Positions 30,225 to 38,776 are shown, counted from the stretch's first letter. The stretch: 64,000 bases of DNA from Caballeronia mineralivorans PML1(12) (GCF_001028175.1 NZ_AEJF01000163.1:1-64000), one strand, 5' to 3'. The notes: a model not told the origin generated them from the letters alone. Program-made: numbers and translations.

Positions 30225-31019
30225 ATGAATATTGATCTCACTGGCCGCAAGGCCGTCGTTACTGGGTCCACGGCAGGTATCGGCCGAGCCATTGCAGAAG
30301 GGCTGGGGCGCGCAGGCGCCGCGGTCGTGATCAACGGCCGCACAGAGAAGCGCGTCTCCACGGCGCTTCGGGAGCTTCGCGAACTCTTGCCAAAGGCGGA
30401 GTTTACCGGCGTCATCGCAGATCTTGCGACCCCGAAAGGCGCGGCGGACTTGTTCGCGCAGGCGCCGGATGCGGACATTCTCGTCAACAATGTGGGTACT
30501 GGGCGTCCGAAGTCCTTCTTCGAAATTGAGGACAGCGAGTGGATCGATCTCTTCGAACTTAACGTCATGAGCGGCATTCGCGCCTCCCGCCACTATGTGC
30601 CAAACATGACGAAGCGCGGCTGGGGGCGCGTCGTCTTCATCAGCAGCGAGTCCGCGCTTGCCATCCCCAAGGACATGATCGACTACGCCACGACCAAGAC
30701 CGCTCAGCTCGCCATTGCGAGGGGCTTGGCCGAGGTGGTCGGCGGAACGGGCGTCACCGTTAATTCGGTTCTCCCTGGTCCGACGAATTCGGAGATTATG
30801 GGTGGTTGGGCGCAGGCGAACGCAGATGCGCAAGGCATTACGCGTGAGGAAGCCGAGCAGCAGTTCCTGAAAACGCATCGCCCGACCACGCTCCTCAATC
30901 GCTTCGCGACAACCGAAGAAGTCGCAAACCTGGTCGTCTATGTCTGCTCGGAGCAGGCTTCAGCGACTACAGGTACGTCCTTGCGTGTCGACGGCGGTGT
31001 CGTTCGGACAATTGCATAG
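30225..31019 (+). CDS. Short-chain dehydrogenase/reductase
   Basis: A 264-residue NAD(P)-dependent oxidoreductase of the classical SDR type. TGSTAGIGRAIA (about residues 13-24) is the cofactor glycine motif; NNVG is the central strand motif; Ser at about 143 (FISSESA) and YATTK (Tyr about 157, Lys about 161) form the active site. The end VYVCSEQASATTGTSLRVDGGVVRT is typical. Substrate not predictable. Divergent from the LysR gene, which probably regulates it. Confidence 0.9.
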   Translation: MNIDLTGRKAVVTGSTAGIGRAIAEGLGRAGAAVVINGRTEKRVSTALRELRELLPKAEFTGVIADLATPKGAADLFAQAPDADILVNNVGTGRPKSFFEIEDSEWIDLFELNVMSGIRASRHYVPNMTKRGWGRVVFISSESALAIPKDMIDYATTKTAQLAIARGLAEVVGGTGVTVNSVLPGPTNSEIMGGWAQANADAQGITREEAEQQFLKTHRPTTLLNRFATTEEVANLVVYVCSEQASATTGTSLRVDGGVVRTIA

Positions 31020-31089
31020 GGCGCACGCTTTTTCGCTCGCTCAACGCGGCCTCGGGAAGGGCCAAACCATCGGTTCCTTCCCGGAGTAG

Positions 31090-31332
31090 ACGACAGCCCA
31101 AGTTGAATGTGCAGAAGCAGCGGGCGCTTTAGCCGAGATCAAGGCAAAAATCGCGGAGTTCGATTTCACGGTTGAAGATGTGTTCTCGACCAAAAAGACG
31201 CGGAAGCAACGCGAGCGCAGCGGCCCAACGTATCGGGACCCGGAGTCGGGCGCGACCTGGAGCGGAATGGGGCGCGAACCTGGTTGGATCAAAGGTAAGG
31301 ACCGCGCAGCATTCGTTGTCGGCGCAGAATAA
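31090..31332 (+). pseudogene. 5'-truncated H-NS family protein remnant
   Basis: The frame following the stop at 31087-31089 encodes 80 residues with no start codon in the first part: LAEIKAKIAEFDFTVEDVF, then KKTRKQRERSGPTYRDPE and SGATWSGMGREPGWIKGKD, the DNA-binding C-terminus of Burkholderia H-NS-like proteins. About 20 N-terminal residues, including the start, are missing. H-NS-like genes silence foreign DNA and often ride on islands, so the remnant fits the accessory setting. Confidence 0.68.
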
Positions 31333-31429
31333 CCTGGCCTCGGAAAACATCCCAGCGCGAGCTGCGCACTGTAACCGTCGTGCCGACCGTGACAAGCCGA
31401 TGCGTAGACGCGATCGGATTTGCATCATC

Positions 31430-31460
31430 GGACTAAGTGGACTAAGATTGCGTTAGTCCA
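31430..31460. promoter_or_regulatory. Operator-like inverted repeat before the Phd/PIN pair
   Basis: TGGACTAA (31438-31445) and TTAGTCCA (31453-31460) form a perfect 8-bp inverted repeat with a 7-base centre, and a third half-site GGACTAA lies at 31430-31436. It ends 12 bases before the antitoxin start, where an autoregulating Phd-type antitoxin would bind. Confidence 0.65.
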
Positions 31461-31472
31461 TTAGGAGCGACT

Positions 31473-31727
31473 ATGCAAACCGTCAATATTCACGACGCCA
31501 AGACGAACTTTTCTAAGCTGGTAGACCAGGCCGCCGCCGGGGAAGAAATCATCATCGCGAAGGCGGGCACGCCGATGGCGCGGCTTGTGCCGCTGCAAAA
31601 GCAAAAGCGCAAGATTCAGTTTGGCGTGATGAAAGGCGAGATCGAGATTAAGGAGGGTTTCTACGACCCGATGACTGAAGAGGATATTGCACTGTTCGAG
31701 GGGTCGGCCGATGCGTCTGCTGCTTGA
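31473..31727 (+). CDS. Phd/YefM-type antitoxin
   Basis: An 84-residue antitoxin beginning MQTVNIHDAKTNFSKLVDQAAAGEEIIIAKAGTP, the classic Phd/YefM N-terminal DNA-binding domain. The C-terminal part (GVMKGEIEIKEGFYDPMTEEDIALFEG) would neutralise the toxin. The gene overlaps the PIN toxin gene by 17 bases and has an operator-like repeat upstream, so the operon is likely self-repressed. Confidence 0.9.
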   Translation: MQTVNIHDAKTNFSKLVDQAAAGEEIIIAKAGTPMARLVPLQKQKRKIQFGVMKGEIEIKEGFYDPMTEEDIALFEGSADASAA

Positions 31728-32088
31728 TTCCCATATTTATCTGTGGGCATTGGTGGATGATCCCAAGCTCACGCGTCCGATGCGCAAGCTGATGACGAGC
31801 GCCGATGAAATATTCGTGAGCGCAGCGACAGTGTGGGAATTGTCCATCAAGATCGCGCTCGGCAATCTCAATGCGAATGCCCGCGATGTGGTGGCCGGTA
31901 TTGAGGGATTGGGCGCGCAGGAGCTACCGGTGACCGCTTGGCATGCGGTGCAAGTGCGGCACCTTCCCGCGCTGCATAAAGATCCGTTCGACCGCTTGCT
32001 GATCGGTCAAGCGATTCACGAGCAGATGCAATTTCTGACCCACGACACCGTGCTTCGAGGCTATAGCCCGCTAGTGACTGTGGTTTAA
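31711..32088 (+). CDS. PIN-domain ribonuclease toxin (VapC-like)
   Basis: A 125-residue PIN-domain toxin, expected to cleave RNA. The start at 31711 (MRLLLDSHIYLWALVDDPKL) is the family N-terminus. Acidic residues fit the active site: Asp6 (LLLDSH), Glu44 in VWELSIK, Asp near 97 (HKDPFDRLLIGQA) and Asp near 114 (LTHDTVL). It overlaps the antitoxin gene, indicating translational coupling. The system should act as stress module or plasmid/island stabiliser. Confidence 0.9.
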   Translation: MRLLLDSHIYLWALVDDPKLTRPMRKLMTSADEIFVSAATVWELSIKIALGNLNANARDVVAGIEGLGAQELPVTAWHAVQVRHLPALHKDPFDRLLIGQAIHEQMQFLTHDTVLRGYSPLVTVV

Positions 32089-32180
32089 CGTGCAGCCGAT
32101 TGGAAAAGTTAATACGCAGCAGTCCAGCCAAACAGCGCCTTGTAGGGAGGGAAACATAGGAAAACAGGGAAAAGCTTGAT

Positions 32181-32438
32181 ATGGCGGACCTTCTGAACAT
32201 TGTGTGGATGCAGCAGCCGATCGGCGAAGGATGGAACGTCGAGCCCGACCCTGTGGTTTGGATTTCGGTGGTTGCGTTAGATGCAGCGTGGCGCGGATGC
32301 GAGGACTACATTGGCCCTTGGGGGCTCCGGATCGCTACACGTTGGGCGGTAGGGAGGTTCGGTGAGTTCTTTGCGCATGCTCGCTCTATTACCATGCCGC
32401 CCCTTTGCTTCTCTAGCGAATGCGCTTCTTGCCGGTAG
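32181..32438 (+). CDS. Hypothetical protein, doubtful
   Basis: An 85-residue frame beginning MADLLNIVWMQQPIGEGWNVEPD, rich in Trp. No family is recognised and the ribosome-binding site is weak. It may be a real small gene of the island or a chance frame. Confidence 0.33.
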   Translation: MADLLNIVWMQQPIGEGWNVEPDPVVWISVVALDAAWRGCEDYIGPWGLRIATRWAVGRFGEFFAHARSITMPPLCFSSECASCR

Positions 32439-32466
32439 ATGCGCGGCGATGACCGTTGATGCGCTC

Positions 32467-32553
32467 CTAGCTTAGGCCATGCCCGTTGGCAGCGTGTCCG
32501 AGTAACGGCAGCACCAGCAACAGGGCCGCTCCGGTTTTGTAAAGTACGCGCAT
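32467..32553 (-). CDS. Possible 28-residue exported peptide
   Basis: A short frame MRVLYKTGAALLLVLPLLGHA followed by ANGHGLS. It is almost entirely a signal peptide with an AHA-like cleavage site, preceded by AGAAGAA. It may be a truncated exported-protein gene rather than a functional peptide. Confidence 0.3.
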   Translation of the reverse strand: MRVLYKTGAALLLVLPLLGHAANGHGLS

Positions 32554-32679
32554 AGTGTTTCTTCTAGGTTTGGGGTTCCGTATCGCCATCGCTGAACGGG
32601 GAACCCGTATAGCCACGGTCTCTCCAAATCTGGTCCGTCGTGAATAATTTTCGAGGAAAATACAGAAAAACACCTTTGA

Positions 32680-32714
32680 GTGATAAAATCTCGAATCAAG
32701 TGAAAAAATCTCGA
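32680..32714 (+). repeat. 15-bp direct repeat in front of the Fic gene
   Basis: GTGATAAAATCTCGA (32680-32694) and GTGAAAAAATCTCGA (32700-32714) differ at one position and are 20 bases apart, about two helical turns. The second copy ends four bases before the ATG at 32719, where a ribosome-binding site would lie. A regulatory protein bound here would cover the start region. Confidence 0.6.
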
Positions 32715-32718
32715 GTCC

Positions 32719-34236
32719 ATGTCCAGTCTGGAACCCGTCGGCTACGAGCGCCTAATCCGAACCTTTAACCTGCCTGTCCGCCCGCTCACGCACCCCTGCT
32801 TCATTAGCGGCTCAGTGAATCGGCGAGTGCCTGCGCACAATGGATTCTGGTTCCCACGCAACGTCGCGCTCGAATCGACGCCGGTGGGTCATCTTGAGTT
32901 CGCCCTGCGGCACGAGGGTGTGAACCTCGAAGTCATCGACGCCGTGTTCGAGCGCCTGCCCGACACAGAGCTCGTTCGCCGCCTCACAGAGTCGCCCAAT
33001 GGGGCGCACATCCGCCGGGCCTGCTTCCTGTGGGAATGGCTAACCGGCAAAAGCCTGTCCGTCGAAGCCACACCGACAGGCCCATACGTCGACGCACTTC
33101 CAAAAGATGAGTATTTCACTGCCGAACGTGCGGCGAACAACTCGAAGTTTCGCGTCCGGGATAACCTGCCAGGCACCTCTGCCTTCTGCCCACTCGTGCG
33201 CCGCTCGGCCCTACCAGAAAGCCCGACGCTCGATGAGCTTCTCAACGAAGCTTCCGAGACGCTGGACGGCCTGACGGACCCGACGCTTTATGCCCGGGCT
33301 GTCAGCTACCTCTACCTGTCGGAGACGCGGAGCAGTTTCAGCATCGAACGAGAAAACCCCAGCGCGGACAAGGCTGAACGGTTTGTTCAGCTCCTGGCTC
33401 ACGCTGGCGAAGAGAAGCTGGTGACAGAGGACTGGCTGGTCGGGCTGCAGAACATCATCGTTCGCGAGGTGTTCAGCCAGGAGGCGTCCTATCGGACGAA
33501 GCAGAACTGGCTCGAGGATGGCACGCGCCGCGTCACCTTCTTTCCGCCTTCTCCTGAAGACCTGCCGCGGGCGATGGCAGGTTGGGAGCGTTTCATCAAC
33601 GAAATCGGCCTTCGCTGCCCGAATATCCTGGTAAGAGCCGCGTGCGCCGCTTTCGGATTCGTCTACCTGCACCCCTTCCTGGATGGCAATGGGCGGATTC
33701 ATCGCTTCATCATCCACCATGTGCTGAACGGCGCGCGACGCCTGCGTGGCGGAGCCATCGTTCCAGTTTCGGCCGTCATCCTTCGTCACGAAGCAGAGTA
33801 CGCTGAAGTCCTCAAAGGCTTTTCGGTCCCAGCCACCCGGTTGTGGGACTACGTGATGAGCGACCCGGCTCCGCTAGTGACCCGGCATCCGGGAGGCCGC
33901 CCGTATCGTTTCTTTGACGCCAGTCGGGAAGTGCGTTTCCTGCACGAGATGCTGGTGGAGGCCATCCGGACAGAACTGCCGGAGAAGCTCAGCTGGCTCA
34001 GCGGTTACGACGAAGCTTTCAGGCAGCTGGACACGGAATTCGACCTGAGACAGTCGGACCTGTCGGCCCTCATTCGCATGGTGAAGTCCAACAACGGAAA
34101 GCTCTCGGCAAATAAGCGCAAGCAATACTATTACCTGCCCGAGAACGTCATCGCTCGCATTGAGGAAGTGGTCAGGGACTCTTTTCCCGAGGCTACAGGC
34201 GGTTCAGCCGACGCTATGGACGCCGACTCCCCTTGA
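32719..34236 (+). CDS. Fic-domain protein, likely AMP-transferase
   Basis: Fic enzymes usually transfer AMP to hydroxyl side chains of target proteins. The 505-residue protein has the complete active-site loop HPFLDGNGRIHR (His at about 318) and an upstream SSFSIERE stretch (about 204-211) resembling the (S/T)xxxE inhibitory helix of class II Fic proteins, in which the Glu blocks ATP binding. The C-terminal region (about 430-490) looks like a winged helix. There is no adjacent antitoxin gene. The start lacks an obvious ribosome-binding site and is preceded by the direct repeat. Confidence 0.88.
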   Translation: MSSLEPVGYERLIRTFNLPVRPLTHPCFISGSVNRRVPAHNGFWFPRNVALESTPVGHLEFALRHEGVNLEVIDAVFERLPDTELVRRLTESPNGAHIRRACFLWEWLTGKSLSVEATPTGPYVDALPKDEYFTAERAANNSKFRVRDNLPGTSAFCPLVRRSALPESPTLDELLNEASETLDGLTDPTLYARAVSYLYLSETRSSFSIERENPSADKAERFVQLLAHAGEEKLVTEDWLVGLQNIIVREVFSQEASYRTKQNWLEDGTRRVTFFPPSPEDLPRAMAGWERFINEIGLRCPNILVRAACAAFGFVYLHPFLDGNGRIHRFIIHHVLNGARRLRGGAIVPVSAVILRHEAEYAEVLKGFSVPATRLWDYVMSDPAPLVTRHPGGRPYRFFDASREVRFLHEMLVEAIRTELPEKLSWLSGYDEAFRQLDTEFDLRQSDLSALIRMVKSNNGKLSANKRKQYYYLPENVIARIEEVVRDSFPEATGGSADAMDADSP

Positions 34237-34664
34237 TTTGCAGGCCAACCCGCGGACGCTTGCCGAGCGCATCCAAAAACCTGCATGTTTTTCGAGGAGC
34301 ACGCGAAAAATCTCCAGGATCGTGAAAATTTCACGACCCAAGAACGGATTTTTCGACGCCGGGAGACAGAATCCGCGGCTCGGGAGGGATTTCGCGAATG
34401 TCACTTCGGGGACACTACGCGGCATTGACTAAGACGCTTGAGCGTATCGCCCGGCAGCCTGGCTTTCGGCTTCTGGTGAGTCAATGCGCGCGAGCCAGCT
34501 CGCGGTCGCCGGCAAAGCTTTCGGCTTCGAGTTGAGTTCGAGAGAGGGTTTCCACCGCCGGGTGGAAGCCAGTGCCGGACCTTCATGCTAATTGCCGCTG
34601 ATTCGACCAAAAAACTTCTTATAAGAAGCGCATAAGAAATTCATAGCCCTATCATGCTACATTT
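34237..34664. other. Intergenic region, nothing recognised
   Basis: About 430 bases between the Fic and HipA-like genes. Short frames exist on both strands without ribosome-binding sites or recognisable products. Confidence 0.4.
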
Positions 34665-34688
34665 ATGAGGCATAAGGAGTTGCCTCAT
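34665..34688 (+). repeat. Inverted repeat enclosing the hipA ribosome-binding site
   Basis: ATGAGGCA (34665-34672) and TGCCTCAT (34681-34688) are perfectly complementary. The 8-base loop TAAGGAGT contains the AGGAG ribosome-binding site, and the second arm overlaps the ATG at 34687. It may be a DNA operator or an RNA hairpin that limits toxin translation. Confidence 0.6.
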
Positions 34689-35994
34689 GGATTGCACCCT
34701 GCAAATATTCCTGGACGATCGCTGGGTCGACTGCGCGCAGATCGAACTCAACGACGGCCTTTGCCAGTGGAATCATCTGGTCATGTACGCCGTCGAACAC
34801 ACGGACGCCCCACTATCACTGGCTGAGCCCGTCGATATGCACCTCCGCGCGGCCCGGACCATGCCCGCATTCCTCCACGACCTCGCCCCGCAGGGGGCCG
34901 GTCGTTGCTTCCTGCTGGGCGAGCTGAAACTACCGGATGGCCCTGATGCGGACTTCCCGCTGATCTGTGCGGGCGCCTTCAATCCGGTCGGCCGAATCCG
35001 GGTTGCCGAGGCAGCCGACTATTTTGAGACGCACGTCGCCCGGCACCCGGGAGCGCGTGGCCTACCCGGCCTGACGATCGACGACGTCGTCGTGCGCAGC
35101 GCGGAATTCAAGGACAGGATGTTCCTGCACGGGATGCTGAGCACCGGCACCACGGGGGTCCAGGGTGCGGCGCCGAAATACCTGCTCACTCGGGACCGAG
35201 CGGGCCTGCTGCACGGTGATGCCATCCTGCCCGATGCCGACGCTACCCAGCATCTGATCGCGAAACTGCCGCGCGGCAATAGCGCGGCCGACAACAAGAT
35301 CCTGCGCAATGAAGCGGCGTACATGCGGGTGGCCTCCGCGCTTGCTATCCGCACGCACGCGGATTTGCCGACCCTTCACGGAGACCTTCTGCTGGTCCCG
35401 CGCTTTGACCGGATCGCGAGCGACGGGAAAGTGGTGCGCCTCCATCAGGAAAGCGTGGCATCTATTCTGGGACTGCCCGGCTTTGACCTGCGCCCGAGCC
35501 TCTTCGAGGTCGTGGCCGGGATCCGCAAGGTTGTGACCGATCCATCAGCCGAAACGCTCGAATTCATCAAACGGGACGTGATCAATCTGGCGATGGGCAA
35601 CACGGACAATCACGCGCGCAATACAGCCGTGCAGTTGGTCGAAGGCAAAGTCCGGCTCACACCCCTGTTCGACTTCGCGCCGATGTACCTTGATCCCGAG
35701 GTGATTCCACGTGCGCTGAGATGGTATCGGCCAGACACTCGGGTTGAACTGACGGACTGGGCCGATGTGCTTGCGGCGCTGCCTGTATCTGACCACGAGC
35801 GCCGAATGCTCGCCTTGGAACTGAGCCGCTTTGCCGCGCAGATCGAACGCCTGCCCGACATCATGGAAGAGCAGGGCATCGATCACGACATCATCGAGTT
35901 CCTGACGCAGTACATTGATACGCAGGTCCGACAACTGAAAGCCCTTCAACCGCCAGAGGCTCATCATGCCCCGTCGGAACCGACCTACCCGTGA
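34687..35994 (+). CDS. hipA: HipA-like Ser/Thr kinase toxin
   Basis: HipA phosphorylates tRNA synthetases or related targets and induces dormancy. The 435-residue protein has the HipA couple domain and a kinase core with GNTDNHARN (about residues 303-311; catalytic Asp and metal-binding Asn) and DFAPMY (about 325). The N-terminal region differs from E. coli HipA, so targets may differ. The gene precedes its antitoxin, the reverse of the E. coli hipBA order, and overlaps it by 29 bases. Confidence 0.88.
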   Translation: MDCTLQIFLDDRWVDCAQIELNDGLCQWNHLVMYAVEHTDAPLSLAEPVDMHLRAARTMPAFLHDLAPQGAGRCFLLGELKLPDGPDADFPLICAGAFNPVGRIRVAEAADYFETHVARHPGARGLPGLTIDDVVVRSAEFKDRMFLHGMLSTGTTGVQGAAPKYLLTRDRAGLLHGDAILPDADATQHLIAKLPRGNSAADNKILRNEAAYMRVASALAIRTHADLPTLHGDLLLVPRFDRIASDGKVVRLHQESVASILGLPGFDLRPSLFEVVAGIRKVVTDPSAETLEFIKRDVINLAMGNTDNHARNTAVQLVEGKVRLTPLFDFAPMYLDPEVIPRALRWYRPDTRVELTDWADVLAALPVSDHERRMLALELSRFAAQIERLPDIMEEQGIDHDIIEFLTQYIDTQVRQLKALQPPEAHHAPSEPTYP

Positions 35995-36271
35995 AGAGCA
36001 GAATGACCTGCGCCGTACTTTCTACGAAAGGATCGGCCGGGGCGACATGACCATTCCTGAGACCATGAAAGCGATGCGCGAGATGACGGGCCTGACCCAA
36101 GCGGAATTCGCCGCGCACCGAGGCGTCAGCCGCCGGGTCATTCAGGACATCGAGCGCGGGACCGGAAATCCGACCGTCGACTCGCTCAACAGCGTTGCGA
36201 AGCTCTTTGGCCTGCAGGTTGGATTCGTCCCGATCAGGCGGAACGAATCATCCTCGCCAACCTCAAGCTAG
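35966..36271 (+). CDS. hipB: HipB-like XRE-family antitoxin/repressor
   Basis: A 101-residue protein with an XRE helix-turn-helix (about residues 36-85, MREMTGLTQAEFAAHRGVSRRVIQDIERGTGNPTVDSLNSVAKLFG). Downstream of and overlapping the hipA-like gene, it should bind the toxin and repress the operon. An N-terminal 30-residue extension (MPRRNRPTREEQNDLRRTFY) may help toxin binding. The order toxin-antitoxin is noteworthy. Confidence 0.88.
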   Translation: MPRRNRPTREEQNDLRRTFYERIGRGDMTIPETMKAMREMTGLTQAEFAAHRGVSRRVIQDIERGTGNPTVDSLNSVAKLFGLQVGFVPIRRNESSSPTSS

Positions 36272-36645
36272 CAGCTATCAGATGGCGCCAGACGACGTCT
36301 CCGAAGCAAGCGATTCTGCGCGTTTTCTACAGAGTGCCGACATCCTTTCATCATCGATCGTCGCAGCAGCGGCCGTAAAAAAAGCCACTACTTTGGCGCG
36401 AACATAGGTCAGTTGCAGCCAGTCTGGCGCGACTGTCAGCTACCTATGACGCAGCGTCGCGCAAGTGTCTGATTTTGTTGAGGTGCGATGTCATTTATTG
36501 GGGTGCCCTACGGCAAGGCTTCGGTAATGGCAGTTAGCGCGGAAAACGGTTAGGCAAGCGCCGGCCACGGTCTGGACATCACAGATTGGCGGCAGAACGA
36601 CCGCGCTGTCGCACTTGATATCGGCTCAGCTAAGAGTGCGATCGT
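36272..36645. other. Intergenic region, nothing recognised
   Basis: About 370 bases after the hipB-like gene with no convincing gene or repeat. Confidence 0.4.
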
Positions 36646-36679
36646 CCATGACACGAGCAACAGGCTGCTCGTGTCATGG
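36646..36679. terminator. Long perfect hairpin, possible terminator
   Basis: CCATGACACGAGCA and TGCTCGTGTCATGG (14 bp each) enclose a 6-base loop. It lies 50 bases after the minus-strand small exported gene. There is no T-tract on either side, so it could be a factor-dependent terminator or a protein-binding site. Confidence 0.45.
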
Positions 36680-36728
36680 ATCCGCAGTCGCCGCCTCAGT
36701 CTTCGCCTCAGTTGCCGCGAAGTGACCC

Positions 36729-36980
36729 TTATCCGTGCCCTGTCACGAACTTTTTCGTCGCGTGATAGCCGTGCCTTGATGCATCGGCAACGGCATGGCC
36801 GGCCTTCTTCGTACCATGGCCGACCGCGTGCGCGGCATCGCGCGCAGCATGCCCGCTCTTCTTTCCTGCCGTCTTGACATCGTTCTTGAACTCGTGGGCA
36901 CCTGTAGCCAGGCTCGCATGCGCCAGCGTGCTGAGCACGGCCAGCACGAACAGAATGATCGAAATTCTCGTCTTCTTCAT
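36729..36980 (-). CDS. Small exported Ala/His/Lys-rich protein
   Basis: An 83-residue product with signal peptide MKKTRISIILFVLAVLSTLAHA and a mature part of repetitive, basic composition (TAGKKSGHAARDAAHAVGHG, then TKKAGHAVADASRHGYHATK). The pattern K-K-x-G-H-A repeats roughly every 14 residues. It is probably periplasmic and may bind nucleic acid or a polyanion; that is inference from charge only. The frame is open upstream, but the signal peptide sets the start. Confidence 0.62.
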   Translation of the reverse strand: MKKTRISIILFVLAVLSTLAHASLATGAHEFKNDVKTAGKKSGHAARDAAHAVGHGTKKAGHAVADASRHGYHATKKFVTGHG

Positions 36981-37242
36981 CACTTTGATTTTCCCACATG
37001 AGATTGGTGCGCACGATAGCCAGCCGGACAGCTTGAGAACGTCGCTCGCATCCAGTATGACCGCGCCCCGCCCGCTGGTCAGCAGACGCCCGCTAATGGA
37101 TAGGGAGAAACCGCTCATGCCCGCACTCGGACCTGTGATTACTGGCAGCAACTGAGCGCCCGCGCCCCGGGGCGAACTCCCGCCGACCCTATATAGCCGC
37201 CGTTCGGACTCTTGCCACAACACCGGCTGCTTCCGTTAAGGG

Positions 37243-37312
37243 TTATTGGACGCCTGCCCTCAATCACATGGCTGCGAGTGTGCCGCGGCGCGTGTGGGCA
37301 GGCGTCCAATAA
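37243..37312. repeat. 17-bp perfect inverted repeat near the IS91 transposase end
   Basis: TTATTGGACGCCTGCCC (37243-37259) and GGGCAGGCGTCCAATAA (37296-37312) form a perfect 17-bp stem with a 36-base loop. It lies about 280 bases beyond the transposase stop, where IS91-type elements carry their terminal structure. Role as oriIS/terIS is inferred. Confidence 0.55.
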
Positions 37313-37588
37313 GCCTCGAGGGAGGAAACCGCGGAGTGGTCCGATGCGGCTGGAATCCTGGGTGACTATGGCGATTGATGGTCCGGGGTCCTCAGCTATG
37401 TGAGAGGCTGGTCGGCGGAACGGGATGCTGGATGGGCCAGATGCCGTGGTGATGCGATGCAGGCGCGCAATCGTGATGGTGAAGCGGAGGTGCGAGGGGC
37501 TGCACGAAGCGGCAGGCACGAACGTCCACTCGCGGCCCGCGTTGCCGTGGAGCCGACGGTTGGTGTGCACGTCCATGAAGTACTGCTC

Positions 37589-38767
37589 TCATAGGTGGCC
37601 TTGCATCGGTGGTGCGCGAATCGGTGCGGTGCGCTCAAGGATGTCGATGACGATCATCGGTGCGCCGCAGTGCCGACAGATGAAGACCGGGCGCGTTTCC
37701 ATGACGGTTTCGTGGGGTGACGCGTTGACCGCGGTCGCGACGTGCAGCAGTTCACGCACTTTCGCGAGACTGGCGCGGCGCACCGGGTTGGCCAGCAGCC
37801 CGTAGTGACGGATGCGATGGAACCCGCCGGGCAGCACGTGCAGCAGGAAGCGGCGCATGAACTCGCCAGCCTCAAGCGTCATGGTCTTGTAGCGGGTGCG
37901 CCCCTTTGCCCGGTAGTCCTTCCAGCGGAAGGTCACACCGTGCTCATCGAAAGCGACCAGGCGTTGATTGGAGATCGCGACGCGGTGCGTATAGCGTGAG
38001 AGGTACGCGAGCACGGCTTTGGGCCCTGCAAAGGGACGTTTGGCATACACGAACCACTCGCACGCGCGCAGCGGTGCGAGCCACCGCGCAAAGGCAGCCG
38101 CATTGGCAAGCTCCGTGTACTCGCCGAAGAATTGCAACTGGCCACGACGGTGAACCGCTTCGAGTGCCTCGAGGAAGCGGCGCCGGAACAGGCGGGAGAG
38201 GACGCGCACCGGCAGGAAGAAACCTGGCCGACAGGCAATCCAGCGCTCACCATCGGGCGACAGGCCCCCTCCGGGGACAATGCCGTGCACGTGCGGATGA
38301 TGCGTGAGCGCTGAGCCCCAGGTGTGCAGCACAAGCGTGGCGCCGATGTTGGCACCCAGATGCTTCGGATCAGCGGCGATAGTGCGCAGCGTTTCGGCAG
38401 CGATGTCGAACAGCAGTGCGTAGATGACGGCCTTGTTGTACCAGGCGATGGCGCTGATGGGCGCGGGCAGCGTGAAGACGACGTGGTAGTACTCGACCGG
38501 CAGCAGATCGGCCTGGCGTGCTTCGAGCCAGCGGCGCGCGGCACTGGCCTGGCACTTCGGGCAATGGCGGTTGCGGCAGGAGTTGTAGGCGACCTCGATC
38601 TGTGCGCAGCCGGAACAGCGCAATACGTGTCCTCCCAGCGCCGCGCTGCGGCACTGTTCGATGGCTGACATGACCTTCAGCTGCCCCAGGCTCAGCGACA
38701 CCGTGCGTCGCCATACTGGGCCCTGGGCGCGGAAGATGTCTGCGACCTCCAGCATGGGGTACTGCAC
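37589..38767 (-). CDS. IS91-family HUH (Y2) transposase
   Basis: Single-strand nuclease that moves IS91 elements by rolling-circle replication. In the 392-residue protein a zinc-finger region is at about residues 51-72 (CSGC...CRNRHCPKC), the metal-binding HUH motif is HHPHVHG with His159 and His161, and the two candidate catalytic tyrosines are Tyr255 and Tyr259 in AYLSRYTHRVAIS. The start is GTG at 38767, or the ATG four codons later. The gene appears intact and directly follows the interrupted integrase gene. Confidence 0.93.
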   Translation of the reverse strand: MQYPMLEVADIFRAQGPVWRRTVSLSLGQLKVMSAIEQCRSAALGGHVLRCSGCAQIEVAYNSCRNRHCPKCQASAARRWLEARQADLLPVEYYHVVFTLPAPISAIAWYNKAVIYALLFDIAAETLRTIAADPKHLGANIGATLVLHTWGSALTHHPHVHGIVPGGGLSPDGERWIACRPGFFLPVRVLSRLFRRRFLEALEAVHRRGQLQFFGEYTELANAAAFARWLAPLRACEWFVYAKRPFAGPKAVLAYLSRYTHRVAISNQRLVAFDEHGVTFRWKDYRAKGRTRYKTMTLEAGEFMRRFLLHVLPGGFHRIRHYGLLANPVRRASLAKVRELLHVATAVNASPHETVMETRPVFICRHCGAPMIVIDILERTAPIRAPPMQGHL

Positions 38768-38776
38768 TGGGCCGCG

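Noticed and set aside
32181-32438. Treating the 85-residue frame after the PIN toxin as a third toxin-antitoxin component
   Set aside because: It is separated from the pair by about 90 bases, lacks family features and has a weak ribosome-binding site.
37139-37576. A 145-residue minus-strand frame beyond the IS91 transposase
   Set aside because: It spans the 17-bp inverted repeat and has low-complexity composition; more likely the noncoding end of the element.
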